Positions 36,417 to 45,268 of a stretch of DNA of 62,961 bases are shown in pieces. How positions within the stretch are numbered: the first letter of the stretch is position 1; each line of letters opens with the position of its first letter. The stretch comes from Betaproteobacteria bacterium Ga0077523 (GTDB taxonomy: Bacteria > Pseudomonadota > Gammaproteobacteria > Burkholderiales > Ga0077523). The notes under the pieces are model-generated. The model saw only the letters and a list, made by a program, of their open reading frames with translations, did no database searches and was not told where the DNA came from. The stretch covers positions 1 through 62,961 of the forward strand of contig LNDQ01000132.1 in NCBI GenBank assembly GCA_001464695.1. The letters are read 5' to 3'. Position numbers and translations under genes: made by a program.

Positions 36417-39191
36417 ATGAACGCCAACACCCAGACCGAAGTCGTGCAGGACCAGGAGTTTCCGCTGAAGGAGGACATCCGGCTGCTCGGCCGGATGCTC
36501 GGCCTCACCTTGCGCGAGCAGGAGGGTGACGATGCGTTCGAACTGATCGAGCGCATCCGCCAGACCGCGATCCGGTTCCGCCGCGATCGCGACGCCCAGG
36601 CCAAGACCGAACTCGAAGCGACCCTGGATCTGCTCGATCCGGGTCGCGTCACGGCCGTGATCCGCGCGTTCAGCTATTTCTCGCTGCTCGCGAACATCGC
36701 CGAGGATCAGCATCAGAACCGGCGGCATCGCGCGCACCAGCTCGAAGGCGGTCCGCCGGCGGAAGGCACACTCGCGCTGGCGCTCGACCGCGCGCAGGCC
36801 GCCGGCATCGACGGCACCCAGGTGGCCGCGTTCTTCGATCGTGCGCTCATCTCCCCGGTGTTGACGGCGCATCCGACCGAGGTTCAGCGCAAGAGCATTC
36901 TCGATTGCCAGCTCGAGATCGCGCGGCTCCTGAACGATCGCGACCGGCTGCAGCTCACCGCGGACGAACGCATGGCCAACGAGGAATCGTTGCGCCGCCT
37001 CGTGCTGACGCTGTGGCAGACCCGCGTGCTGCGCGAGTTGAAGCTCACCGTGGGCGACGAGATCGAGAACGGGCTTTCCTACTATCGCTACACGTTCCTG
37101 TCGCAACTGCCGCGCCTGTATGTACAGGTCGAAGAGCAGGTCGCGGCGCGCTGGCCCGGAACCACACTGACGGCGGCGCCGTTCCTGCGCCTGGGCAGCT
37201 GGATCGGCGGCGACCGCGATGGCAATCCGTTCGTCACCGCCGACGTGATGCGGCATGCCCTGGTGCGGCAGAGTTCGCTGGCGATGGATTGGTATCTCGA
37301 GCAGGTACACACGCTGGGCAGCGAGCTCTCGCAGTCGCTGCGGGTGGTCACGATCAGTCCCGAACTGGCCGCCATGGCCGAAGCGGCGCCCGACGCGTCC
37401 GGCCACCGGCGCGACGAGCCCTATCGGCGCGCTCTGATCGGCATCTACAGCAAGCTTGCCGCCACGTCGATCGCGCTCGATCACCACTCGCCCGATCGGC
37501 GTGCCGTGGGCGAATCGAAACCGTACCCGGATGTCGAAGCCTTCATCGCCGACCTGCGGGTGCTCGCGGATTCGCTCGTGCAGAACGGCTCTGCGCGTGT
37601 GGTCTCGGGGCGCCTGCGCGGACTCATGCACGCGGCATCCATCTTCGGTTTCCACTTGACGCCGCTCGACATGCGCCAGCACAGCGGCATCCACGAACAG
37701 GTGGTGGCGGAGCTCTTCCGGCTCGGCGCGCGCCGTGGTGGCTACGCGAGCATCGACGAAGAGGAGCGCCGCCGCTGGCTGGTGGCGGAACTCGAGATTC
37801 CGCGGCTGTTGCGCTCGCCCTACTTGCACTACAGCGAGGACTCGCAACGCGAGCTCGCGGTGCTCGACACCGCGGCGGAACTGCAGCAGCGCTATGGCCG
37901 GCGCGCGCTGCCCAACTACATCATCTCCAATGCCGGCAGCGTGAGCGACGTCCTGGAAGTGGCGCTGCTCGCGAAGGAAGCGGGCATGCTCGAACCGGCG
38001 CTCGATGCGAAGCTGCACGTCAACATCATCCCGCTGTTCGAGACCATCGCCGACCTGCGCGGCTGCGGTCCGATCATGGACGAGCTCTTTTCGGTGCCCT
38101 ACTACCGCAAGCTGCTCGCCGGCCGCGGCAACGTGCAGGAAGTGATGCTCGGCTACTCGGATAGCAACAAGGACGGCGGTTTTCTCACCTCCAACTGGGA
38201 ACTGTACAAGGCGGAACTCGCACTGGTGGAGGTGTTTGCCAAGCACGGCGTGGGCTTGCGCCTGTTCCACGGTCGCGGCGGCACGGTGGGCCGCGGCGGC
38301 GGACCGAGCTACCAGGCCATCCTCGCGCAGCCGCCGGGCTCGGTGGCAGGGCAGATCCGCATCACCGAACAGGGCGAGGTCATCGCTTCGAAGTACTCCG
38401 AGCCGGAGATCGGCCGGCGCAACCTGGAAACCCTTGTGGCTGCGACCTTCGAAGCGACGCTGCTCGGGCAACGCAGTGCCAGCGGTGGCCAGCCGGAGTG
38501 GCACGCCGTGCTGGAACAGATGAGCGCCACCGCCTACGCGGCCTATCGCAACCTCGTGTACGAGACGCCCGGCTTCGTCCAGTTCTTCCGTGCCGCCACA
38601 CCGATCACCGAAATTGCCGAGATGAACATCGGCAGCCGACCGGCGTCGCGCAAGAAGTCCGATCGCATCGAGGATCTGCGGGCGATCCCGTGGGTGTTCT
38701 CGTGGTCGCTCGCCCGCATCATGCTGCCAGGCTGGTATGGGTTCGGCACGGCGGTCGAGGCGCTGATCGCGGAACGCGGCGATGCTGCCAAGGAACTGCT
38801 CGCGCGCATGGTGCGCGAATGGCCGTTCTTCCGCGCGCTGCTGTCCAACATGGACATGGTGCTCGCGAAGAGCGACATGAGCATCGCGTCGCGCTACGCG
38901 GAACTGGTGCCGGACGAAGCGGTACGCAAGGACATCTTCGCGCGCATCCAGGGCGAGTGGGATCGCGCGGTGCAGGCGCTCTTCGGCATCACGGGGCAGA
39001 GCGAGCTGCTGGAATCGAACAGCACGCTGTCGCGCAGTTTCCGCAACCGGTCACCCTACATCGACCCGCTCAACCACCTGCAGGTGGAACTGCTGCGGCG
39101 CTGGCGCGCGGGCGAGACCGACGACCGGGTGAAGCGGGCGATCCTGCTCACGATCAACGGGATCGCGGCGGGGTTGCGCAACAGCGGTTAG
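36417..39191 (+). CDS. ppc: Phosphoenolpyruvate carboxylase
   Basis: 924 aa. It carboxylates phosphoenolpyruvate to oxaloacetate, refilling the TCA cycle. The catalytic H152 is in LTAHPTEVQRKS. GSWIGGDRDGNP, LGYSDSNKDGG, FHGRGGTVGRGGGP and RPASRK are all intact, as is the C-terminal family ending with INGIAAGLRNSG. I chose the ATG at 36417, preceded by GAGGA, over an in-frame TTG at 36393. It follows hemY by 24 nt, as in other betaproteobacteria. Confidence 0.97.
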   Translation: MNANTQTEVVQDQEFPLKEDIRLLGRMLGLTLREQEGDDAFELIERIRQTAIRFRRDRDAQAKTELEATLDLLDPGRVTAVIRAFSYFSLLANIAEDQHQNRRHRAHQLEGGPPAEGTLALALDRAQAAGIDGTQVAAFFDRALISPVLTAHPTEVQRKSILDCQLEIARLLNDRDRLQLTADERMANEESLRRLVLTLWQTRVLRELKLTVGDEIENGLSYYRYTFLSQLPRLYVQVEEQVAARWPGTTLTAAPFLRLGSWIGGDRDGNPFVTADVMRHALVRQSSLAMDWYLEQVHTLGSELSQSLRVVTISPELAAMAEAAPDASGHRRDEPYRRALIGIYSKLAATSIALDHHSPDRRAVGESKPYPDVEAFIADLRVLADSLVQNGSARVVSGRLRGLMHAASIFGFHLTPLDMRQHSGIHEQVVAELFRLGARRGGYASIDEEERRRWLVAELEIPRLLRSPYLHYSEDSQRELAVLDTAAELQQRYGRRALPNYIISNAGSVSDVLEVALLAKEAGMLEPALDAKLHVNIIPLFETIADLRGCGPIMDELFSVPYYRKLLAGRGNVQEVMLGYSDSNKDGGFLTSNWELYKAELALVEVFAKHGVGLRLFHGRGGTVGRGGGPSYQAILAQPPGSVAGQIRITEQGEVIASKYSEPEIGRRNLETLVAATFEATLLGQRSASGGQPEWHAVLEQMSATAYAAYRNLVYETPGFVQFFRAATPITEIAEMNIGSRPASRKKSDRIEDLRAIPWVFSWSLARIMLPGWYGFGTAVEALIAERGDAAKELLARMVREWPFFRALLSNMDMVLAKSDMSIASRYAELVPDEAVRKDIFARIQGEWDRAVQALFGITGQSELLESNSTLSRSFRNRSPYIDPLNHLQVELLRRWRAGETDDRVKRAILLTINGIAAGLRNSG

Positions 39192-39200
39192 CCAGGGCAA

Positions 39201-39316
39201 GAACCTCTTCCAGCACGAAGGACGCGAAGGACACTAAGGTGCACGAAGGAAGGCGAATTCAAACCTTCGTGGCTTTTCCTTCGTGCTCTTCGTGTCCCTC
39301 GTGGTGAGAGAGGTTC
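39201..39316. repeat. Intergenic inverted repeat, element D (9-bp-unit family)
   Basis: A 116-bp palindrome between the convergent genes ppc and the ferredoxin-type reductase, starting 9 nt after the ppc stop and ending 5 nt from the reductase stop. The outer ends are GAACCTCT and AGAGGTTC. Arms 39201-39239 and 39278-39316 match at 31 of 39 bp. The left arm is a run of 9-bp units such as ACGCGAAGG and ACACTAAGG. It is closest in sequence to element A. Confidence 0.85.
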
Positions 39317-39321
39317 GTCTT

Positions 39322-40350
39322 TCAGCGAGCCGCGCCGTCGACCGATGCAGTGAAACTGTCCGAATAGAACTCCTCGTCCGGCAGCCCGCACTGGCTCGTG
39401 AAGTCCTTGTGCGCCGAGTCCACCACGATCGGCGCGCCGCAGGCGTAGACCTGATAGCCGGAGAGGTCGGGGAAGTCCTGCATCACGGCCCGGTGCACGA
39501 ACCCGTCGCGGCCGGTCCAGCCGTCTTCGGGCAACGCATCCGACACGACCGGGATGAAGGTGAAGTTCTCATGCTCGCGCTGCCATTGCTCGCACAGCGC
39601 GGACAGATAGATGTCCGCCGGTCGGCGCCCACCCCAGTAGAGGACCATCTGCCGCGTGCTCCCTTCGTGGAAGGCGTGCTCGAGGATCGCCTTGATCGGC
39701 GCGAAGCCGGTACCGCTCGCGAGCAGCACCATGGGTTTGTCGGAATCTTCGCGCAGGAAGAACGTCCCCATGGGGCCTTCGAAGCGCAGGATGTCCTTCT
39801 CCTTGAGAGTCGTGAACACCGGTTCGGTGAAGGCCCCGCCGGGCATGCGACGCACGTGCAACTCGATGTGATCGGTCTCGTGGGGTGGATTCGCCATGGA
39901 GTAGGCGCGCCGCTTGCCATCCTTCAGCAGCATCTCGAGGTACTGCCCGGCGAGGAACTGCAGGCGTTCGTTGGCCGGGAGTTTCAACTTCAGCACCGCC
40001 ACGTCGACGGCGGGCTTCTCGATGCTCATCACGCGGCAGGGCAGCTTGCGCACCTGGATGTCGCCGACGCCGGCGATCTCGCGGGCGTCGATCTTGAGAT
40101 CGGTGAGCGGCTTCGCGCAGCAGAACAGCGCGTACCCCTGGGACTTGTCGAAGTCGGTCAGCGTCCAGGGCTGGTGCGCCCCGTAGTCGACCTTGCCGGC
40201 GACGATCTTGCCCTTGCAAGCACCGCAGGCGCCGTTGCGACAACCATACGGCAGGGTGATGCCGGCCGCCTGCGCGGCCGCGAGAACCGTTTCGCCGTCG
40301 GCCGCGTCGAAGGCGTGGCCGGTCTTCTCGATCGTGACGTGGAAGGCCAT
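39322..40350 (-). CDS. [2Fe-2S] ferredoxin-FAD/NAD(P)H reductase (CDP-6-deoxy-glucoseen reductase-like)
   Basis: 342 aa. An N-terminal plant-type ferredoxin domain has the cluster ligands in CRNGACGACKG and a fourth Cys in FCC. An FAD-binding barrel (RAYSMANP) and an NAD(P)H-binding domain (GTGFAPIKAILEHA) follow. The order matches AscD-like or oxygenase-reductase proteins that pass electrons from NAD(P)H to a partner. No partner oxygenase or deoxysugar locus is nearby, so the commonly assigned name is probably not the function. It is divergent from the next gene, with only 28 nt between starts. Confidence 0.88.
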   Translation of the reverse strand: MAFHVTIEKTGHAFDAADGETVLAAAQAAGITLPYGCRNGACGACKGKIVAGKVDYGAHQPWTLTDFDKSQGYALFCCAKPLTDLKIDAREIAGVGDIQVRKLPCRVMSIEKPAVDVAVLKLKLPANERLQFLAGQYLEMLLKDGKRRAYSMANPPHETDHIELHVRRMPGGAFTEPVFTTLKEKDILRFEGPMGTFFLREDSDKPMVLLASGTGFAPIKAILEHAFHEGSTRQMVLYWGGRRPADIYLSALCEQWQREHENFTFIPVVSDALPEDGWTGRDGFVHRAVMQDFPDLSGYQVYACGAPIVVDSAHKDFTSQCGLPDEEFYSDSFTASVDGAAR

Positions 40351-40366
40351 GGTGAGGCAGTTACTC

Positions 40367-40372
40367 TAGAAT
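40367..40372 (+). promoter_or_regulatory. Candidate -10 element, possibly leaderless
   Basis: TAGAAT at 40367-40372 ends 6 nt before the ATG at 40379. Transcription from it would start at or beside the start codon, giving a leaderless mRNA. It lies in the 28-nt divergent spacer, where the overlapping TCTAGA is itself palindromic and could serve the minus-strand gene as well. No strong -35 is visible. Confidence 0.35.
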
Positions 40373-40378
40373 TCGGAT

Positions 40379-41254
40379 ATGAGAAGACTATTGATCGTGG
40401 GTTGTGGCGACGTCGGCTTGCGCATGGCGCCGGCGCTGGCGGGACGCTATCGCGTCTATGCCCTGATGCACACGCAGGAGCGGCACACGCTGCTGCGCTC
40501 GCACGGCCTGGTCGCCGTGCCGGGGGATCTCGACGTCCCGGAGAGCCTCGACCGTCTGGCGGGGCTGGCCCACGATGTGGTGCATCTGGCGCCGCCGCCC
40601 GCGACCGGCGATCGCGACACGCGCACCGCGAATCTCATCCGGGCGCTCGGGAAGGGCGGCAGGTTACCACAGCGTCTGGTGTACATCAGTACGAGCGGCG
40701 TGTATGGGGATTGTCGCGGCGAATGGGTCACGGAAACGCGGCGATTGCGGCCGGGCAACGCCCGCGCGCGGCGCCGTGCCGATGCCGAAAGGCAGTTGCG
40801 TGCCTGGGGCAAGGCGAACGGCGTTTCAGTCGTGATCCTGCGGGTCCCCGGCATCTACGCCGCGAATCGCCTGCCGCTGGAGCGGCTGGCGTCGGGCACG
40901 CCCGCGCTGGCTCCAGAAGACGATCCGTACACGAACCACATCCACGCGGACGACCTCGCCCGTATCGTGATCGCGGCCCTGTCGCGCGGCGGCGCCGGTC
41001 GCGCCTACAACGCCAACGACGATTCAGGCATGCGGATGGGCGAGTACTTCGACCTGGTGGCCGAGCGCTTCGGGCTGCCGCTGCCGCCGCGGCTCAGCAT
41101 GCGCGATGCGCAGACGACGGTTCCGGAGAATCTGTTGTCGTTCATGCGCGAGTCGCGCCGATTGGCCAACGGGCGCCTGAAGCGGGAGCTCCGCGTGCGC
41201 CTCAAGTATCCGACGGTCGCTCACGCACTGGCGGCGCTCGATCGTGATCGATGA
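40379..41254 (+). CDS. NAD(P)-binding epimerase-like extended SDR
   Basis: 291 aa. The N-terminal nucleotide-binding motif is GCGDVGLRM, in a form close to YeeZ-like GxGxxG proteins. STSGVYGD supplies the catalytic Ser/Thr and Tyr region, but the YxxxK motif is replaced: RRADAERQLR follows in its place, so classical epimerase chemistry is doubtful. NHIHADDLARIV is typical of the family. It overlaps cutA by 11 nt. Confidence 0.8.
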   Translation: MRRLLIVGCGDVGLRMAPALAGRYRVYALMHTQERHTLLRSHGLVAVPGDLDVPESLDRLAGLAHDVVHLAPPPATGDRDTRTANLIRALGKGGRLPQRLVYISTSGVYGDCRGEWVTETRRLRPGNARARRRADAERQLRAWGKANGVSVVILRVPGIYAANRLPLERLASGTPALAPEDDPYTNHIHADDLARIVIAALSRGGAGRAYNANDDSGMRMGEYFDLVAERFGLPLPPRLSMRDAQTTVPENLLSFMRESRRLANGRLKRELRVRLKYPTVAHALAALDRDR

Positions 41255-41573
41255 AGTGTTGGTCGTGTTCACGACCATGCCGGACGACGCGACCGCGCAG
41301 GATCTGGCGCGGGCGCTGGTGGAATCGAGGACGGCCGCCTGCGTCAACGTGCTGAGCGGCTGCCGGTCGGTGTACCGGTGGCAGGGCGCGGTCGAGTCCG
41401 CCGACGAGATCCCGCTGATGATCAAGACCACGCGCGGACGCTACCCGGAGCTCGAGCGCGAGCTGCGGGCGCGCCACCCCTACGAACTCCCGGAGCTCGT
41501 TGCAGTCCCTGCAGTGGCCGGGTTGTCCGGCTACCTCGACTGGGTGCGCGCAGCGACCCTGCCCGTACCCTGA
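41244..41573 (+). CDS. cutA: CutA divalent-cation tolerance protein
   Basis: 109 aa, a small trimeric cytoplasmic protein. FTTMPDDATAQDLARALVE, AACVNV, YRWQGAVE and ELPELVAVPAV are family marks. It starts at a GTG overlapping the preceding gene. CutA next to dsbD is a known arrangement in E. coli and many betaproteobacteria; here the following gene carries only the first DsbD domain. The molecular role of CutA is unclear. Confidence 0.95.
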   Translation: MIDEVLVVFTTMPDDATAQDLARALVESRTAACVNVLSGCRSVYRWQGAVESADEIPLMIKTTRGRYPELERELRARHPYELPELVAVPAVAGLSGYLDWVRAATLPVP

Positions 41574-41589
41574 TCGGTCCGACTCCCCC

Positions 41590-42087
41590 ATGATTCTCCG
41601 ATTGTTTCTACTCTGTCTGGCACTCGGCGCGGCAGGGCCGGCCGCCGCCGGGCAAAGCGACCTGCTGTCGCCGCAGCAGGCGTTCCGGATGAGCGCCCAG
41701 CTCGCCCGGAAGGACGAGGTCGTCGTGCGGTACGACATTGCCCCCGGGTACTACCTGTACCGGGACAAGCTGAAGTTCGTGGCCGAACCCGCGGCAGTTG
41801 TCCTCGGCGCACCGCGAACGCCGAAGCCCGGTGTCCACGAGGACGAGTTCTTCGGGCGCGTCGAGATATACCGCGGTGCGCTGGTGATCCGGGTGCCGGT
41901 CAAGGTGCCGGCCGGAACCGAACGTTTCACCCTGATCGTCCGTTCCCAGGGTTGTGCCGATGCGGGCGTCTGCTACACCCCGCAGCAGCAGCAGGTCGTC
42001 CTCGGACCAACGCCCGGTGCCGCCGAGGCGGGCAGCAGCGGTTCGCTGGTGGATTCGTTGGGCGGCGCAGCCCCCGACAAACGCTGA
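41590..42087 (+). CDS. Stand-alone DsbD N-terminal (alpha) domain
   Basis: 165 aa. A signal peptide (about 1-20, ending AAA) is followed by an immunoglobulin-like DsbD-alpha domain. The redox cysteines C122 and C128 lie in QGCADAGVCYTPQ with the C-x5-C spacing of E. coli DsbD C103/C109. The TM (beta) and C-terminal thioredoxin (gamma) domains of full-length DsbD are absent. The frame ends in a low-complexity GAAEAGSSGS tail with no sign of a frameshift into them. It lies 12 nt before tlpA, which could supply a thioredoxin partner. Periplasmic reductant relay is inferred. Confidence 0.88.
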   Translation: MILRLFLLCLALGAAGPAAAGQSDLLSPQQAFRMSAQLARKDEVVVRYDIAPGYYLYRDKLKFVAEPAAVVLGAPRTPKPGVHEDEFFGRVEIYRGALVIRVPVKVPAGTERFTLIVRSQGCADAGVCYTPQQQQVVLGPTPGAAEAGSSGSLVDSLGGAAPDKR

Positions 42088-42099
42088 CCCGGGGTCCCG

Positions 42100-42621
42100 A
42101 TGAAGCGCAGCACCAGGATCTTTCTCTTCATTGCTGTCGCCTTGGTGGCACTCGTGGCCGGCCTTGCCCTGCATCCGCTCAGCCGGGACCCGGTCGCGGT
42201 CACGCCGCCGGGTCTGCTTGATACGCCGCTCGAGAGCATGGACGGCGGCAAGCAGCCGCTCGGGACCTGGAAGGGCAAGGTCCTGGTGGTCAATTTCTGG
42301 GCGACCTGGTGCGCACCCTGCCGCAAGGAGATCCCGGAGTTCATCCGCATGCAGGAACGGCTGGGTCCGCAGGGGCTTCAGTTCGTGGGGATCGCCATCG
42401 ACGAGAAGGACAAAGTCGCTCCGTACCTGCGCGAAGTCGGCGTCAACTATCCCGTTCTCGTCGGCGAACTCGATGCGGTGGAACTGTCGCGATCGCTCGG
42501 CAACGAACTCGGTGCCCTGCCGTTCACGGTGGTCGTGGATCGTACCGGAAAAGTCGTCCATTCCGTGCTCGGAGCCACTTCAGAAGCTCAGCTCGAACCG
42601 GTTTTGAGGGCGCTTTATTAG
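42100..42621 (+). CDS. TlpA/ResA-family membrane-anchored thioredoxin
   Basis: 173 aa. One N-terminal TM anchor (about 7-25) is followed by a periplasmic thioredoxin fold with the active site WCAPC (C71, C74), the cis-Pro in GALPFT and the VGIAIDE insert typical of TlpA/ResA. It probably reduces periplasmic thiols, for example in cytochrome c maturation or as partner of the preceding DsbD-alpha protein. It lies 12 nt after it, so co-translation is likely. Confidence 0.92.
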   Translation: MKRSTRIFLFIAVALVALVAGLALHPLSRDPVAVTPPGLLDTPLESMDGGKQPLGTWKGKVLVVNFWATWCAPCRKEIPEFIRMQERLGPQGLQFVGIAIDEKDKVAPYLREVGVNYPVLVGELDAVELSRSLGNELGALPFTVVVDRTGKVVHSVLGATSEAQLEPVLRALY

Positions 42622-42807
42622 GTTTCAGGTTGTGAACGGCGCCTAATTGCGTCGAATTTCACGATTCGATCGTAGAGCGGTGCCGCGTTGTCATGTCGTC
42701 CTCTGTGGGCGTGTGTCTGGACGTGTGGTGTTTGCGTCGGGGCGAGAACTCGACCATCGAGTTGAGTCGAAAGCTGGACAAACTGCAGCGATCGACGGCA
42801 AACTCAC

Positions 42808-42882
42808 TAGATGAATGCCTCCCGCGCTCTCATCGTTTGCTGCCCCCAGGGGCGCGTCAGCGTCTTGGGGCGGCCCGCCGAC
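42808..42882 (+). repeat. 75-80 bp intergenic element, copy 2
   Basis: A 75-nt copy of the element at 23658-23735, in the plus orientation. It starts with TAG and ends with the GCGCGTCAGCGTCTTGGGG block and GGCCCGCCGAC. Unlike copy 1 it does not begin at the stop codon of a neighbouring gene; the tlpA stop is 186 nt upstream. Confidence 0.7.
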
Positions 42883-42883
42883 A

Positions 42884-42889
42884 TAGAAT
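42884..42889 (+). promoter_or_regulatory. Candidate -10 element for aroQ
   Basis: TAGAAT at 42884-42889 lies 46 nt before the aroQ ATG and directly after repeat copy 2, whose TTGGGG (42865-42870) is only 13 nt upstream, too close for a standard -35. The repeat may therefore have supplied or displaced promoter sequence. Confidence 0.35.
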
Positions 42890-42935
42890 TGGGGCTCGCT
42901 CCCGATCTGGGGCCGGCCGCGCGCAGGCGCCGTTG

Positions 42936-43382
42936 ATGGGCCGGCGCATCCTGGTACTGCACGGCCCCAACCTCAATCTGCTGGGGCGCCGTGAACCAGG
43001 CATCTACGGAACGACCACCCTCGCCGATATCGACGGCCGGCTGGCAGAGCGTGCCCGTGCGGCCGGTGCAACGCTGGAGGCATTTCAGAGCAACAGTGAA
43101 GCGGAGCTGATCGCCCGCGTGCAGCGGCTGTTCGATGCGCCGGTCGACTGCGTGATCATCAATCCCGCTGCATTCACCCACACCAGCGTGGCGCTGCGCG
43201 ACGCACTGGCGGCGGTCAAGGTGCCGTTCATCGAAGTGCACCTCTCCAACGTCTTCGCGCGTGAGCCCTTCCGCCATCATTCGTACTTCACCGATCTGGC
43301 GGTCGGGTTGATCTGCGGGCTCGGGCCGAGGGGGTACGAGCTTGCGCTGGAGCATGCACTCGACATGGAGGGGAGGAGCTAG
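42936..43382 (+). CDS. aroQ: Type II 3-dehydroquinate dehydratase
   Basis: 148 aa, the usual length for type II enzymes. It dehydrates 3-dehydroquinate to 3-dehydroshikimate in the shikimate pathway. The catalytic Y24 is in [34 protein letters not shown] and [17 protein letters not shown] complete the active site. The ATG at 42936 gives the conserved start; the longer upstream frame runs through the repeat. It is followed by accB after 3 nt. Confidence 0.97.
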   Translation: MGRRILVLHGPNLNLLGRREPGIYGTTTLADIDGRLAERARAAGATLEAFQSNSEAELIARVQRLFDAPVDCVIINPAAFTHTSVALRDALAAVKVPFIEVHLSNVFAREPFRHHSYFTDLAVGLICGLGPRGYELALEHALDMEGRS

Positions 43383-43385
43383 GCC

Positions 43386-43865
43386 ATGGATTTGAGGAAG
43401 CTCAAGGCGTTGATCGACCTGGTGGAAAGATCAGGGATCGCCGAACTGGAAGTGACCGAAGGGGAAGAGCGGGTACGCATCAGTCGCGTCGCCGCCAACG
43501 GTGCCGCCGTGATGATGCACGCGCCGATGCAGCCGATGACCGCCATGACCCTGCCGGCGGCCGCAGCGGCCGCACCGATCATGGCTGCTGCAGAAGCGCC
43601 GAAGGCCGCCGAGGCCCCGGCAGCACCCGAAGGTCATACGGTCAAATCACCGATGGTCGGCACGTTCTACCGGGCTTCGACCCCGGGGGGCAAGGCGTTC
43701 GTCGAGATCGGCCAGGCGGTCACCGAAGGCGAAACGCTCTGCATCATCGAAGCGATGAAGCTGTTGAACGAGATCGAGGCCGACAAGAGCGGCACGATCA
43801 AGGCGGTATTGGTGGAGAACGGCCAGCCGGTCGAATTCGGCGAGCCCCTGTTCGTCATTGCCTGA
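43386..43865 (+). CDS. accB: Acetyl-CoA carboxylase biotin carboxyl carrier protein
   Basis: 159 aa. An N-terminal dimerisation region ([14 protein letters not shown]) is followed by an Ala/Met/Pro-rich flexible linker (about 40-82) and a C-terminal biotinyl domain with the biotinylated K125 in EAMKL. It carries carboxybiotin between AccC and the AccAD carboxyltransferase. It follows aroQ by 3 nt and precedes accC by 31 nt. Confidence 0.97.
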   Translation: MDLRKLKALIDLVERSGIAELEVTEGEERVRISRVAANGAAVMMHAPMQPMTAMTLPAAAAAAPIMAAAEAPKAAEAPAAPEGHTVKSPMVGTFYRASTPGGKAFVEIGQAVTEGETLCIIEAMKLLNEIEADKSGTIKAVLVENGQPVEFGEPLFVIA

Positions 43866-43896
43866 CCGGCGCGGCGGGACGCCACGCGGCACATCC

Positions 43897-45252
43897 ATGT
43901 TCGAGAAAATCCTCATAGCCAACCGCGGCGAGATCGCACTGCGCGTGCAGCGCGCCTGCCGCGAGATGGGCATCAAGACAGTAGCCGTGCATTCCGAAGC
44001 CGATGCCGACGCCAAGTACGTGCGTCTCGCCGACGAGTCGGTGTGCATCGGCCCGGCGGCCTCCGCGCAGAGCTATCTCAACACGCCGGCGATCATCAGC
44101 GCCGCGGAAGTGACCGATGCCGAGGCGATCCATCCAGGGTACGGGTTCCTGTCCGAGAATGCGGACTTCGCCGAACGGGTCGAGAAGAGCGGCTTCGTGT
44201 TCATCGGTCCGCGGCCGGAGACCATCCGCCTGATGGGCGACAAGGTGAGCGCCAAGCTCGCCATGCAGAAGGCCGGTGTGCCCGTGGTGCCGGGCGTGGA
44301 GGGCGCGCTTCCGGACGAAGCACAGGAGATCATCAAGATCGGGCGGTCCATCGGCTATCCGGTCATCATCAAGGCGGCCGGCGGCGGCGGCGGCCGCGGC
44401 ATGCGCGTGGTGCATACCGAGGCCGCATTGCTGAACGCGGTCAACACGACGCGCAGCGAAGCGCGCAATGCGTTCAACAACGCGACCGTGTACATGGAGA
44501 AGTTCCTGGAGAATCCGCGTCACATCGAGATCCAGGTGCTGGCCGACGAACACAAGTCCGCGGTGCATCTCGGGTCGCGCGATTGCTCGATGCAACGGCG
44601 GCACCAGAAGGTGGTGGAAGAGGCGCCGGCGCCCGGCCTGACCGCGCGCGAACTGACGCGCATCGGCGAGCGCTGCGCCGAGGCCTGTCGCAAGATCGGG
44701 TATCGCGGCGCGGGCACCTTCGAGTTCCTGTACGAGAAGGGCGAGTTCTACTTCATCGAGATGAACACGCGCGTACAGGTGGAGCATCCGGTGACCGAGA
44801 TGATCACCGGCATCGACATCGTGCAGACGCAGATCCGCGTGGCCGCCGGCGAGAAACTGCCGTTCAAGCAGCGCGACATCGAGTTCAGCGGTCATGCCAT
44901 CGAATGCCGGATCAACGCCGAGCATCCGTACAAGTTCACGCCTTCGCCCGGACGCATCACGTCGTGGCACACGCCGGGCGGTCCCGGCATCCGGGTCGAT
45001 TCGCACGCGTTCGTGAACTACGTCGTCCCGCCCTACTACGATTCGCTGGTCGGGAAGGTGATCGCCTACGGCGATACCCGCACCCAGGCGATCGCACGCA
45101 TGCGCATCGCCCTCTCGGAAATGGTGGTCGAAGGCATCCAGACCAACCTGCCGTTGCACCAGGACATCATGACCGACAGTGCCTTCATCCGCGGCGGCAC
45201 CAATATCCACTACCTCGAGCACAAGCTCGGCCTGGCGAAGAAGGGCGACTGA
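43897..45252 (+). CDS. accC: Acetyl-CoA carboxylase biotin carboxylase
   Basis: 451 aa. It carboxylates biotin on AccB using ATP and bicarbonate. The ATP-grasp features [31 protein letters not shown] and [15 protein letters not shown] are intact. I chose the ATG at 43897 ([14 protein letters not shown]), the conserved start, over an upstream in-frame start that overlaps accB. It is coupled downstream with prmA. Confidence 0.97.
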   Translation: MFEKILIANRGEIALRVQRACREMGIKTVAVHSEADADAKYVRLADESVCIGPAASAQSYLNTPAIISAAEVTDAEAIHPGYGFLSENADFAERVEKSGFVFIGPRPETIRLMGDKVSAKLAMQKAGVPVVPGVEGALPDEAQEIIKIGRSIGYPVIIKAAGGGGGRGMRVVHTEAALLNAVNTTRSEARNAFNNATVYMEKFLENPRHIEIQVLADEHKSAVHLGSRDCSMQRRHQKVVEEAPAPGLTARELTRIGERCAEACRKIGYRGAGTFEFLYEKGEFYFIEMNTRVQVEHPVTEMITGIDIVQTQIRVAAGEKLPFKQRDIEFSGHAIECRINAEHPYKFTPSPGRITSWHTPGGPGIRVDSHAFVNYVVPPYYDSLVGKVIAYGDTRTQAIARMRIALSEMVVEGIQTNLPLHQDIMTDSAFIRGGTNIHYLEHKLGLAKKGD

Positions 45253-45268
45253 GGGTCAGGAGGCGCCG

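Larger units (their letters stand above)
42622..42935. other. Intergenic region between tlpA and aroQ
   Basis: These 314 nt hold no convincing gene. An open frame in phase with aroQ begins at 42693 but is low-complexity and runs through the repeat copy at 42808-42882, so I leave it out. The first half (42622-42807) shows no feature I recognise. The second half contains the repeat and the -10 candidate. Confidence 0.6.

Noticed and set aside
42693..42935. N-terminal extension of aroQ starting at 42693
   Set aside because: It would add 81 residues of no family similarity and runs through the intergenic repeat; the start at 42936 gives the standard enzyme.
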